NCBI GenBank assembly: GCA_947247005.1
Contig: OX365962.1
Span: 3,073,201-3,137,200 of the forward strand
Direction: 5' to 3'
Source: Spisula solida
Taxonomy: Eukaryota; Mollusca; Bivalvia; Venerida; Mactridae
Length of the DNA: 64,000 bases
Below are positions 22,956 through 35,252 of the stretch, piece by piece (position 1 is the first letter of the stretch; every line of letters starts with the position of its first letter). The notes beneath the pieces are model-generated. The model searched no databases, was not told the DNA's origin, and worked only from the letters and a program-made list of their open reading frames with translations. The position numbers and the translations under genes were made by a program.

Positions 22956-23115
22956 TAGTTAAACTATGATAATCATAATTCGCACCAAAACCCGGACCCC
23001 ATATTTGGGTTTGAGTTGTTTCCAAATGGCACGGACGAAACAAGAACAAAAGCGAAATAGCGCTGCTTCGACCATAGTTTAACAACTGAAGGTGTTTGCG
23101 GTCTCTAGTTGATCT
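22956..23115 (-). repeat. Dispersed repeat family E, copy 3
   Basis: GCACCAAAACCCGGACC and CATAGTTTAACAACTGAAGG correspond to the reverse complement of 12355-12560. Confidence 0.65.
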
Positions 23116-23260
23116 AAGGTGACCATGGTTAGGGCCAAAGCACAGCCATTGTAAGTTTTGGCGGTCTGTAGTTGAATTCCGACTACCATAGTTATAACCA
23201 AAACCGAACAATTGTACGACGGTTTGCAACCGGAAATTGATATATTCTTCTATAGCCAGG

Positions 23261-23467
23261 TCTCGATACAAGGTCACTGTTGGTTCCTAAACAAAATGTC
23301 GTTGTAAAAAGTATGCCAGTGCAGTCAGGTCTCGATACAGGGTCGCTGTTGGTTCCCAAACAAAATGTCGTTGCAACGAGTATGCCAGTGCAGTCAAGTC
23401 TCGATACAAGGTCGCTGTTGGTTCCCAAACACAATGTCGTAGTAACGAGTATGTCAGTAAACGGAAT
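23261..23467. repeat. 69-bp tandem repeat, 3 copies
   Basis: TCTCGATACA recurs at 23261, 23330 and 23399, an exact 69-bp period. The period is 23 codons, which explains overlapping open frames on both strands here; none is a gene. Confidence 0.94.
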
Positions 23468-23837
23468 TGATACAAAGTGCGTTTTAAAACATTTGTCCCC
23501 ATAAAATGATGTCAGTATATGAATATGTCAGTATATCGGGTGTCGTTTATATGTCGAGACCTGACTGTATAACATGGTCAATTATTTGTTAAGGTTTGTA
23601 ATAGAAATAACTACAACGTAGCTGTATAACTAGACGTGCAGCTACCGTATAATTATTTTTGTCAGGTAAACAAACTTTGCAATATCTCTGGACTGTACAG
23701 AAACCATATCCTTGTTACAAAAGTGAATACACATGTACATATTATACTTATTATACACATACACGTATGTATGAATAAATTGCAAAGTATATGAGAATAA
23801 AGGATGATAGTGTAATAACCGTGTTGTTTTTGGGTCT

Positions 23838-23915
23838 GACTAGAGCAGCCAGTAGAGCACTAGGCTGGGACCAAGATAGTACTAGTATTCGATTACATTG
23901 CCCGAGCTGCCCGAA
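23838..23915 (+). mobile_element. tRNA-derived SINE head
   Basis: CTAGAGCAGCCAGTAGAGCA is a tRNA-like D-arm/box A. It is followed by GGCTGGGACCAAGA and a weak box B (AGTATTCGATTACA). No functional cloverleaf is apparent. Confidence 0.45.
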
Positions 23916-24417
23916 CGGTCCACAATCGAACACCCCGGGTATTTCTCTATAACAGATGTCAAAGGTCAAGATATTGTTCGCGGCAAAACCTAGGGCTCAT
24001 CGAGTAACCGGTGCAATAACTATGGGTCGGGAAAATAACTTAAAAACATGTCTTTTCATAATATTTTTATGATAAATCAAATTTTAGGAAACATTCCCAC
24101 TTGGATGATTATACATGTATCACAGGAACTTGCATAATTTAAAAAAAATAAAAAAAATTGAAAACAAAAAAGGAAAACAAAAAAGGAAAACAAAAAGTTA
24201 AATACTGAGAGCTTGTATTCAAAATATAGCATTCTAATCCTGTCTATATTTTATTGGTAGACCTAGATTTACTGAATTATTTTTTTCAATTTTTGTTTTC
24301 ATTTTTTTTTAAATTACGCAAGTTCCTGTGATTTATGTATCGTATTGCACAGGGCAAAGACAGCGCTTAGATATTTGGTATGTATAATTGTCTAGAAGAA
24401 CTCCACCCAGTTAACAA

Positions 24418-24478
24418 TTACCGTCTCCGTGGTCTAGCGATTAATACATTCACTTCAGAGTTGGAGGTCAAATGTTTT
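24418..24478 (+). mobile_element. tRNA-like SINE head fragment
   Basis: CCGTCTCCGTGGTCTAGCGA looks like the 5' half of a tRNA-type promoter. The 3' half is truncated at about 24475. Confidence 0.35.
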
Positions 24479-24630
24479 GTAATATTGCTTGTATGTGTTT
24501 GTTCTGGTATGGTCGTTTGGTAAAAGATAATAATAAATAGGGAAGGCAAAAACAGAAAGTACTAATGACGAAAACAAACAGAAATGAACAAAAAATATTG
24601 AAACTAATTAAGAAATAAAAATCTGTTCGC

Positions 24631-24760
24631 GTATTTTGTCGGTGAATAAAACATGGGCAGGAGTTCGGATGCGGAAAAATTAAATCACGAGTGCGTAGCA
24701 CGAGTGATTTAATTTTCCGCATCCGAACGAGTGCCCGTGTTTTATTCACCGACAAAATAC
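24631..24760. repeat. Near-perfect 57-bp-arm hairpin
   Basis: Left arm 24631-24688 starts GTATTTTGTCGGTGAATAAA; right arm 24704-24760 ends in its reverse complement. Only a few mismatches and a 15-base loop are present. Could be a foldback element or the fused ends of a deleted DNA transposon. Confidence 0.9.
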
Positions 24761-25619
24761 AAGAACAGAGTATTTATTTCGATTCTAAATACGATAATAT
24801 TCCGCACTATTTAACTGCGCGCATTCCATTTTCACCCATTTGACATTGAACCTAATTCCACGCTGAAATTGAGTGGCTTATTAGCTGGTACAATTACCTC
24901 CCTCGTTAATGTAAACGACCTTCGTAATTTTCTGAAGGAAAAAACACATTTTAAACATTGAAACAATTTTAATAACACGAGCATAGTGTATCTATGTCAT
25001 GAAATGAAAAATATAAATGAATTGATTATCAGAAATTTTTATGAATCTTAATTTCGAGAGTATATTGGAGTTTCTAAAAATAGATGCGTCATAGCTGTAA
25101 CACTGGATTCTCGTGAAACTTGCGGTCCGTTAAATATTTACTATAAAGTTTACGTTCATTCATTCATAAATAGGTCATGTGATACGGGGCGTAAATTGTA
25201 ACAGCCAATTTGTTACCATGTTTTATGGGGGTAATAAAACATGGTCAGGTCTTCTCTTTGTTTAATGGATTAATCCGCAGATCGTGTTAGAATTAGCAAC
25301 AAAAATACAGTCAGTCGGCAGTGTCTGTCAGACTTACATAACCGGAACAAGAGCCAGCAATCAAAAGCGAATCGCACAAGGACGATCACACATCACTAGA
25401 AAAACCTGAAGCATTAAAGCCATTAATCAACTGATAAGCTCCTCCCAATAAAGGTATTCAGCTATCACTTCATAGTTTTACATGCTACGATATACAAGTA
25501 CTATAGATCATTAAAATTAGTAGTTAGAGCACACAGTGTTGTAGTTCTTATGTATCTATATATGATTCCTTAAACCCAAGTTGGAACATATGAGCTATTA
25601 TTACAAAATCCACAAAAGG
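24761..25619. other. No gene recognised
   Basis: AT-rich DNA. A minor hairpin at about 25217-25245 (CCATGTTTTAT / ATAAAACATGG) is the only structure noted. Confidence 0.5.
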
Positions 25620-26705
25620 ATGATAGAAAGTCTGACAAGGAAAGCAGCACTCAACTTAACCAGCCGAGCAAAGAACACATAAAAACACAACATACCACAA
25701 CTTCATGGCACAATGCCAAACACACAACTGAACAAGAAAATGAACTTAACCACTGAAAGTCCAAGTCCCGCTGCCAAAAAGCTGAAAGACCTAGTTTCAG
25801 TAAAAAAAAGCTGCACGCCCTAGTTTCAGCAATAAAAAAACTGATATCCTAGTTGCAGCTGTAAAAAAGCTGATGTCCTAGTTGCAGCTGTAAAAAAGCT
25901 GATGTCCTAGTTTCAGCAATAAAAAAGCTGATGTCCTAGTTGCAGCTGTAAAAAAGCTGATGTCCTAGATGCAGCTGTAAAAAAGCTGATGTCCTAGTTG
26001 CAGCTGTAAAAAGGCTGATGACCTAGTTGCAGCTGTAAAAAGGCTGATGACCTAGTTGCAGCTGTAAATAAGGCTGAAATACCTAGTTGCAGTTGTCAAA
26101 AGTCCTAAAAAGTTAAAGAATAACAGTAAATGGTAAATCCTTGCAGTCGCACAAAAAATATTGATTGTAGTAAACAAAAGAATATAAATACATGTAATAA
26201 AGTAAAATATTGATGGTAGTAAACAAAAGAATATAAATAATAAATAATTGGATAGGGGATGAAAGGGCGCATGAAAATGAATATATAGCAACAAAAGCAA
26301 CCCACATCCCTAACTGTACATCTGCATATTGAATTATAAACAAACCGGATAAGGTACGAATAGAGCGAATGAATCAGATAGGGGCCGAATAGTGAATGGA
26401 AAGAAAAACAACTAGCTCAAATAGAATTGGCATCGGTGAAAATGACGAATACTGAGAATTTATGACATTTGATAGATTATTTAAGATTGAAAAATACCAC
26501 TATAAATGGCATCGAAGCTTAGCACAAAACCTAGTACCATTTATACGTAATAAAAAAACGAAACTAAGGGCAGAAACAGCATGACACAAAGGCACAAAAG
26601 GGCACATGAAAACAAAAACAAAATGCCCAATGCAAAAAAAGCTAACACACCATTCTCAGTCAGTCAAACTAATTCTAGGAGACGAGAACATACCAAATGG
26701 GCGAC
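25620..26705 (-). repeat. Dispersed repeat family F, long inverse copy with ~29-bp array
   Basis: Inverse match to 14700-14885 at both ends (CAGTCAGTCAAACT near 26660 and GCAGCACTCAACTTAACCAG near 25655). Between them, 25785-26100 holds about ten units of GCTGATGTCCTAGTTGCAG plus CTGTAAAAAA, the array also seen briefly at 3930-4015. At 26150-26250 a block with AATATTGAT..TAGTAAACAAAAG is doubled. No coding capacity. Confidence 0.72.
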
Positions 26706-27428
26706 ATACATCAAAAGGACAACTGATAACATAATTATACTGTATATGTAATTTTGAAAGATACGAAGCAGCCTAATGTTGGACAACGAAATGCAGAAGG
26801 GCACATACCAAATGAACAGTTTCATGAAAAGGCACAGGCGGCTTGATCTAAAAATCGGTCAAAGAATAAAAACTTTTTGTTGACAGATTTTTACTTGCGT
26901 TCTTAGCCAAAAATTATGTTCTATACCACGTGGTATGTCCACACTGTTTTGTTATACACAGAAATGACTGCATGTATTATTTTGTTGTTGGATAATGGGA
27001 GGTAATTCAATATGGTTTTCTATTATTCATTGTCATGCATACGACATGGTCATTCACTTGTCTAGGTCACACGTGGTTACACAAAATGATGTGGTGGCAG
27101 CGTAGCATTCTATTCCCTAAATTAGCATATTAGTAAACCACATTAAACTGAGACTCTTCAGTCTTGAACATGTATAAACTCGGAGTCTCAGTTTATTAAT
27201 GTGCTCATTTGTTTGGAAAAGGCTGTCCAGAAAGAGCGTATACAGTTTTAGTGTATATTTATCAAATCTCTTCTTTCGACTATTGTAAAGAAAATTTGCA
27301 CATGCCTAGACAAAGATGTAAGTTTTTTCTGGGACCATTTTTTAAGATTATAACTTGGATATTTTTTAGAAAAATGTAAATTTACTGAAATTGCCTCATT
27401 TTGCCCGTGACGTCAATTCAGTAATTTA

Positions 27429-27643
27429 TGACTTTCTCAAGATATCCACCCTTCTTGCACTTCTTTTAAACTACTGATAACATTTGCACATGTGTCTAAA
27501 CTGATCTTTTTACCCTCTCTTTTGATGTTTCTCGTGACTTTCTCAAGATATCCACCCTTCTTGCACTTCTTTTAAACTACTGATAACATTTGCACATGTG
27601 TCTAAACTGATCTTTTTACCCTCTCTTTTGATGTTTCTCGTGA
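27429..27643. repeat. 106-bp tandem duplication with a distant inverted arm
   Basis: ACTTTCTCAAGATATCCACC occurs at 27431 and 27537, and the copies are nearly identical. Near 28040-28090 the reverse complement of CCCTTCTTGCAC...CATTTGCACATGTG reappears, so the duplicated unit may be the left end of a 0.6-kb inverted-repeat element. Confidence 0.8.
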
Positions 27644-28353
27644 GCATATGCGTGTCTGTAGGCTTTGTGCTGTACAGTCGCGATTTCGCATAGCCTCACA
27701 AAAAGAAGTCGCAATGATTTAGATCCAGGTGTGGGCGGGCCATGTCACACCACAGTGGTATTTCCTGGAAATTACTTTGGATCCAACTGTTTCAATGAAT
27801 TCATCCAACCCCCTATGTACAATATGTGGCCCTGGTACATCTTGCATGAACTATACATCATTCAAAGCAATACATCACATGCGGTGATTAGGAATGAGCT
27901 GGTTTAACAAAGACAAGTACCGGGTTTAGTTTATTTCTTTCTATTGTGCTATCTGAATCGCTTGTGTACAATCTAAAGCCAACGGACACATCTATGCTGC
28001 TAAGGAACACCAAAAAAGAAGGTTAGAATATCAGGTAAGGCACATGTGCAAATGTAATGAATAGTTTCAAAGAACGAGTGCAAGAAGGGAAATGTCAGAC
28101 CTTTTTATGCATAAATGTCTGCTTTTCATGGACGCATTGATTTGGTTATTGCTAGATACCTATGGATTAAAAATAAGTGTTTAACACACTAATGTATATC
28201 AGAATAAACAATATGTTTTGTAAATTTTGTTTTTTCTGGTTCCTTTTTATAAGAGCTTGAAGTTTGACCCTGATTTCTGTATTTTTGGAACAGAGTCGTC
28301 TCCCTTGGTTACCAATAGCTCAAAATGTAGCATGTGTATAGCACAGAGAAATT
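27644..28353. other. Possible interior of inverted-repeat element; no gene
   Basis: An 80-codon open frame at 27665-27907 has no recognised similarity. The segment lies between the duplicated arm and its inverted partner at about 28040-28090. Beyond that nothing is identified. Confidence 0.35.
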
Positions 28354-28597
28354 GACCTGATCCTGACCTTTATGCATGAATATATTACATGGTTCTTTCG
28401 TTGAATATATAAATTTCCGCTAGAAAATCGTGCAATATCGGTCCTTAAGATTTGTGTTTGTATTACACCTCGAGCGTCTTTGTGATACTTCCCGCTTATA
28501 AAAAATATATAACCGGGGTTATAAATATAGACAATAAATCAGCTGTAAAATTATGCAAATAGAGGGTCGAGAGTCGTGTCAAATTCTCTGGACTATA
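28354..28597 (-). mobile_element. Family G element, inverse copy
   Basis: Runs from GACCTGATCCTGACC to ATTCTCTGGACTATA and matches the reverse complement of 15411-15645 along its whole length. Confidence 0.75.
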
Positions 28598-28683
28598 AGT
28601 AATTACTGGGTTTCAGCTAAACTAATCGTATGTTTTGTGCTGTTGCTGTAGGGGTCTGACTCTGTGACCCGCTTCCAAGATAT

Positions 28684-29569
28684 CTATAAAATACCAAGAA
28701 GACAGTGATTCCGGTTCTTGTAACTTTAATAATTACGAGTTCAAATATATTGACAATAATATTTAAGAATACAAGTTATCACTTCAAAGGTCTACATAAG
28801 AGTGTTACAAGTATAAGTATATAAATATGCATATGAAATTAATACATGTACAAAAGTACTAGGAAAATGTCATATTGCATTAAATTGAAAACAACATACG
28901 AATAGAATTGGTCAAATCAATTTAAATTCCTTGCATAATTTTGCATAACAATTCCATTCATAGTGATATTTCATAAACTCAAACAAAGAGTTAGTTATTC
29001 CATATTTTAACAAATACCGCAATATATCATTCAAGAAAGACATTTAGTCACAAAATATATCAACAACCAACCAGTTAATTCCATGATTAGTAAATAAATC
29101 TGTTTTTAACATTAAAAACCTCCAAAAGTAATTTACTTCCTGATTGAGCAATATTTAAGAACCCAAAGTACTTTAACTATTCCAAGTAATACTTAAATGA
29201 CCCAAAGCGGGTAATTTACCGCAAAGAATGTAGCTCACACAGACAACGTTTCAGTGAACAGTTTAAATCAAATACTTAAAGGAATTAACTGGTTGTATTA
29301 TAAAATACACATTAAATACACATATCATTTAGCAAACATACCTATAAAATATACATATTTCATTTATATACATTTCAGTCTTAAAGTAAGAATTAATCTC
29401 ACAAAAATCTGTAATAAAGACACAACAAAAAGTAACAGTAATTCTTACCTATAAAATACCAAGAAGACAGTGATTCCGGTTCTTGTAACTTTAATAATTA
29501 CGAGTTCAAATATATTGACAATAATATTTAAGAATACAAGTTATCACTTCAAAGGTCTACATAAGAGTG
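28684..29569. repeat. 121-bp direct repeats flanking 644 bp
   Basis: 28684-28804 and 29449-29569 read identically (both start CTATAAAATACCAAGAAGAC), offset 765. The interior has no significant coding frame. Could be terminal repeats of a short retroelement (TRIM-like) or a recent duplication. Confidence 0.85.
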
Positions 29570-30122
29570 ACCTTTCCCAGAATCACGTCTCTATATCAAA
29601 CTGTCTAAACTAGTTTTGCACCAATGAAAATTACTGTTACAAAATTTTCACAATCCGTCAGCCAATCAAAAATAAGGTTGACATGTATTCAAATTAAGTT
29701 TCCTGCGTTCACCTTTATTGACAGGCCATAAAACTACTATGATGCCTGCGGTAAAAATAACATATTCTTCGACAGTTTTATTTCCAGTAATGGACACATG
29801 CAAGTATCGAACTTGGTATCGTAGGCTAGATCTTTGTGAAGTACAATAGATCTTTGTAATGTAAGGTAACCCTCTGGGTATAAAATGTTTAAAAACACAA
29901 TTTTGCAGCCATAAATAGGAGATTAAAAATCTAGTTTTTAAGAATTAGCTTGCTTAAGAATTTGTCTGATAAATTCACTGCATAAAAATGTCCCCTCCTC
30001 CAGTGTAATGCCGTGTTTAGGCGTTGTTATACTGTGTGGGAATTGAGCTCATTTTTCCTTGTGTTGATGATGAGTTCCGATTCTGAACTCTAATCTCAGA
30101 ACTCTGTGTTAACTCTTGATGT

Positions 30123-30959
30123 TGTTGTAGTACGTGGAATCCAGCTTGTTGTTAGACCAACAGTGTTATGTCTGTTGTTTTGGGAATTAGCTCGTATGTA
30201 ACAGCGTTGTGTGTGAGCTGTCAGTTTAGCTCTGCTAACGTCGTAAGTCCAATGCGTTTTTCCAGTATACTTTCAAATCTGATAACAAAGTCTCAACTAA
30301 ATAAGTGATGACAAATCCACCGTCAGTTTTACTATTTTTATTTTGTAGTTTCTCCAAATAGTTTAACAATAACAAATATGTTTTAACACACAGAGTTAGT
30401 AAGTACATTGTATCTTAATGAAGCGTAGTGGAACTCCACTTGTCCTAACTTTCTAAAACCTACATCATCACTCTCTTAGTCCTAATTCATCACTCTTTTT
30501 TGTATATATATTGAGTCTAAATCAAATCTTACTTAATATACATTATTTTCAAATCATAGAAAATAAATGTTAAAAAGCTTTTGACCAATCAAATTACACG
30601 TTACAAAATACTTAAAACGTTCTTAGCCAATCAAATGTCATGTTATATAATTTGTAAGCCAATTAAAACGTGGCTACAACATTATTGCATAATTACTTCA
30701 AAAACAAAGGGTTTACCAATATTGAAATTATGACAACATGAGGTTGACTTTAATGTATCGGATAACAATCAGTTAAGATGCTATCTCACGCATCCTGCTT
30801 TAACGTAGACATTTTAATGAGAATTATATACGAATAATATCTAGTAGCCCATGGCTAGTAAAAGAGTTTAAAGACTCACATTCAGAACGCGTTACTAAAA
30901 TGGTTAGATAACATTGACAATTTAAAACAAATGATGTGGCCAAATATTACCGCATAAAA
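30123..30959. repeat. 837-bp direct repeat, left copy
   Basis: Matches 33070-33906 with a constant offset of 2947; I noted only two differences (30270 C/A and 30866 G/T). A more diverged match continues leftwards to about 29990 (CCAGTGTAATGCCGTGT). The repeat holds several AGCCAAT/ACCAATCAAA motifs but no gene. Confidence 0.93.
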
Positions 30960-33069
30960 GTTTCCCCTCCCGTATTTAACTTCATTCCTATGAAGTGGTC
31001 ATCCAATTTTATCAACAGTACTTAAATATATAAAAAATATGCAGTTACAAATAAAGTCATGTACACGGTCACATTATCTATTAGCCATTGAATATATTGT
31101 GCCTATTCCACAAATGTTAGAGTTAATAAACATAGTGTTCAGCAAGGCTGAAACCGGAAAGTGTTGAAGTTTTCCAAATTTCAACAGTTCATTGGAACCA
31201 TGTCCTAACATTCGGACCTTTTCAGTTAGTAATGCTACCAACATATTCAAAGTGGCAATGTAAAATCTTTTCAAGAATCATGTAAATAAGACAGACAATT
31301 ATTTAGTTTACTTGTCTCCTGTTGTTTTTATAAACTGATTAATATCGGACAACACTCCATTCTTTATACATGCAGTTCACATCCCTAGGGTTTTGAGTTC
31401 AGCAATATTATGTAATTCTATATAATTACATTTCCCTATTTTCTGGTAAATGCACAATTAATTTATTTATGCCTATGCTACCCGCGCTTTCCAAAGCCGA
31501 GTGCATTATATCCCGTGGATATATCCCGTGAATTAAAGACAGCTATAAAGTTCTTAAACTGCAGCCCACTTAAGGTTGATTCCAAAATACCGTATGGAGA
31601 CACAGAACGATGGAAAGCAGAAACATCACCAGTCTACTCCAGTCAACTAAAATATAAGAATTTGACTTTTATCTACCATAGAAGCAACATGTCGAACTAT
31701 TGCAGTCTACATATACCAGTACTAGTTGTAAAAAAATACCTTACTCACACTAATAGTTAGACTATATAACACACTCACACCTTTCTCACAAAAAAATATA
31801 CACCTGTAATGGTATTGGGATAACCAATGACCAATATTAAGTGCTACTGTAGCACAATAAATAGATTGACTGTAATAGAGCTTAGTGAGCCTGAATTTCC
31901 TTAATTTATCATATGATATTAATTCTGCGGTCCAAAGTGTTATTTATACATGAAGTCCTCGATATTTGAAAGGACGTAACATGCATACAAACTTAGAAGT
32001 ATTTGTGAGCTCTTAACAACCAAGAACATTGCTGCTTTAACCCATTTTTACCAGTAACAAAATAATTATTACCGCCTAAAACAGTTAATAAATTATTTTT
32101 AATATTGCTGACTCGTAACCCCTTAGAAATAATGTAACTCATTGTATATTGTACATGTATACTTAATTAAATGTCTCTCATACATTTTAATGCCATTTGT
32201 TGCCGATTATGCCTAAACGTTTAAATTCAAGCTGACATATTTCTCTATTTTCGCATAAATATTAGCTAAACTTCAAAATGTCTAAGATGACCATATGCTT
32301 ATAAATCCGAAATCTCATCTGATCTTGTAAAATAAAATTAATGATATCTTTATTACGTACCACAGGTTTAGAAAAATTTACGTATGGAAACAATTACGCG
32401 CATTTTAATACAAATGCATAATAAAGTTAGACTAAAAACATTGTCAATGATAATAAATACAGTTTTCAACTGTGACGTGAATATAACAAAAGTACCAAAA
32501 TTTACATAAAAAAGTACAGATTCATCGACACAGAAGGTCCACCGATTATTACACATCCAAAGTTTAATGTCTTTTGTTTCTGTAGATCGCATGTTCTCAC
32601 CGACCGTGTGGCGAACATAACATGAGTCCATGGGTAATCCATATGGAATCCATAATCGGTTGATGCTGGAAACTCACCGAATATCGCAGATTGTTCATTC
32701 TAGTAGATTTCGAACACACCTAATTTTCGAGAATAGGTATTCTCACACTGATATAATTTAACATGATTATTTAATTTCACAAATATGCACTGATTCACGT
32801 TGCTGAATTTATCCCTGGTTGAAATAACTCACGTGTAGAAATTCGTTTGGCTGTAATTATTCGCTGATTAAAATTCACTTGGCAGTAGTAACTCGCTGGT
32901 AAAAATTCGCTTGGCTGTGATCATTCGCTGGTAGAAATTCGCTCGCTTGGCTGTGATGTTGTGAGGTACCGCAAATTTTAGCCTCTCTTCTCCGCCAGTG
33001 TAATGCCGTGTAAAATTGGGCGTTGATACAGTGTGTGAAATTGAACTCATTTTTCGTTCTCTTGTGTTG
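30960..33069. other. Spacer between the 837-bp repeats
   Basis: No coding frame above 87 codons and nothing recognised as reverse transcriptase or transposase. Holds the 37-bp array at 32818-32960. Confidence 0.5.
32818..32960. repeat. ~37-bp tandem repeat, about 4 copies
   Basis: Units with GTAGAAATTCGCTTGGCTGT and AATTATTCGCTG repeat with small changes, just left of the right 837-bp copy. Confidence 0.8.
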
Positions 33070-33906
33070 TGTTGTAGTACGTGGAATCCAGCTTGTTGTT
33101 AGACCAACAGTGTTATGTCTGTTGTTTTGGGAATTAGCTCGTATGTAACAGCGTTGTGTGTGAGCTGTCAGTTTAGCTCTGCTAACGTCGTAAGTCCAAT
33201 GCGTTTTTCCAGTATAATTTCAAATCTGATAACAAAGTCTCAACTAAATAAGTGATGACAAATCCACCGTCAGTTTTACTATTTTTATTTTGTAGTTTCT
33301 CCAAATAGTTTAACAATAACAAATATGTTTTAACACACAGAGTTAGTAAGTACATTGTATCTTAATGAAGCGTAGTGGAACTCCACTTGTCCTAACTTTC
33401 TAAAACCTACATCATCACTCTCTTAGTCCTAATTCATCACTCTTTTTTGTATATATATTGAGTCTAAATCAAATCTTACTTAATATACATTATTTTCAAA
33501 TCATAGAAAATAAATGTTAAAAAGCTTTTGACCAATCAAATTACACGTTACAAAATACTTAAAACGTTCTTAGCCAATCAAATGTCATGTTATATAATTT
33601 GTAAGCCAATTAAAACGTGGCTACAACATTATTGCATAATTACTTCAAAAACAAAGGGTTTACCAATATTGAAATTATGACAACATGAGGTTGACTTTAA
33701 TGTATCGGATAACAATCAGTTAAGATGCTATCTCACGCATCCTGCTTTAACGTAGACATTTTAATGAGAATTATATACGAATAATATCTAGTAGCCCATG
33801 GCTAGTAAAAGATTTTAAAGACTCACATTCAGAACGCGTTACTAAAATGGTTAGATAACATTGACAATTTAAAACAAATGATGTGGCCAAATATTACCGC
33901 ATAAAA
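33070..33906. repeat. 837-bp direct repeat, right copy
   Basis: Right partner of 30123-30959. Diverged similarity extends left to about 32990. Neither outer edge shows a clear TG...CA plus target duplication, so an LTR identity is not established. Confidence 0.93.
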
Positions 33907-34700
33907 TATGCTATAAAGGGAGGTTACCACTGCATGAGTTTGAAGGTGGATTTGGACATATGTTTAGAATTGCTTCCCGTAGGCAAGAGATATTTAAAGC
34001 CGAAATATATTACGTGAAGCGGAATTATTCTAACAGAACCAGCGGTTTCGGCTATAAACACACAGAGAAAACCACTGTGTACACGAACTCCCAATAAAAC
34101 CAGCTACGTGTATGGCAAATCATAATACAACTTATTTAATAAATTAACTATACAAAGTGTTCATGTTATACTAGTATCTTCTATGTATTAATACACAGAC
34201 AATTCATACAGAAGCAAAGACAGTGCCTAACCATGTACGCAAGAATGGTGTGACAATGTTTTTGTGTTTTGTTTTCATATAACCGTAGAGAAAAGCAGAG
34301 ACTATAGATAACAGAGATTTTTATCTATACACCTATTCTCAGAATACACAACCAATTCGCATAAAAGTGTGTCGCCCCTACCTACAATACACATCAGCAG
34401 TAGTATGACCTGATTGTGTTGGTTTAAATAAATGGTGACACACCCCTACTTACTGTGTAACTGGCATTTGCAGATATTCATAGAGTTGAAAGGCTATTTC
34501 TATCGGCTCAAATATCAAAATACTGCAAAAAACACGTGTCGCCAGGTAGTGTGTTTATATCATAGCATGCATGTATTAGGTATGCTAAATTTACCTTTGT
34601 AAACATTTTATCGTATGTTTTGTTACACTAGAAATGATGAATTTGAGGTAAAACAGTGAGTTTTTACAATTTGTTTCATTCTTCTGATTTTTATTCCATC
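33907..34700. other. No gene recognised
   Basis: AT-rich DNA. CGCATAAAAGTGTGTCGCCCC near 34356 resembles the edges of the 837-bp repeats (CGCATAAAA followed by CCCC), hinting at a shared element edge. Nothing else is seen. Confidence 0.4.
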
Positions 34701-34724
34701 TAAACAGCTTTCGCAAGAAATTGA

Positions 34725-35252
34725 GTAAGCTACGTTACTGACATTAACTGGGTGACGCATCCATTCGTTTTTGCTGATTTTCTCAAATATATTGCATATT
34801 TATCGCAGGCATGACTAGCACATCATGCAAAGTGGTAATGTTTTGAAGACATCATTAACGTAATGCCGAAAATTGCTCGAAATCCTTCGTCAACCTGTGT
34901 GTATGGTTAAGAGTGTAAGCTACGTTACATACGTTGCACTTATTATGCGTTAAGTAATCAGTTATTTCGTTATACTACAATAGAGCTACATTAGTGTCAA
35001 GTATATTTCTCAGTATATTGAATTAAAAAGATCTCTATTTGGATTTGTCTTTGGAATCTTTTATTTAAATAATGTAAGCAACGTGATGTAAGCTACGTTA
35101 CTGGTTTTCCTGCATTTTGTTTAGAATAGGTCGATAAATACACAATGCAACTTTAGGAATGGACACAACGATTTGCATCTCTTTCTTTGCGTATATTGTC
35201 GTTTGTAGAGTTTGTATAAAAAAGATAAATGTTAAACGGTAACGTAGCTTAC
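34725..35252. repeat. Four copies of the 14-mer GTAAGCTACGTTAC
   Basis: Exact copies at 34725-34738, 34915-34928 and 35088-35101, and the exact reverse complement at 35239-35252. Spacings are 190, 173 and 151 bp and the DNA between is not obviously repeated. Looks like a set of binding sites or subterminal motifs. Confidence 0.85.

Noticed and set aside
22858..23504. Several overlapping frames up to 139 codons on both strands
   Set aside because: Generated by the 69-bp tandem repeat and neighbouring family E copies; frames overlap each other and match nothing known.
27665..27907. 80-codon frame with GVGGPCHTTVVFPG
   Set aside because: Sits inside a probable inverted-repeat element, with no recognised domain; not supported as a gene.
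30123..33906. Complete LTR retrotransposon
   Set aside because: No TG...CA edges with target duplication, no primer-binding site, no gag/pol similarity seen in the interior.
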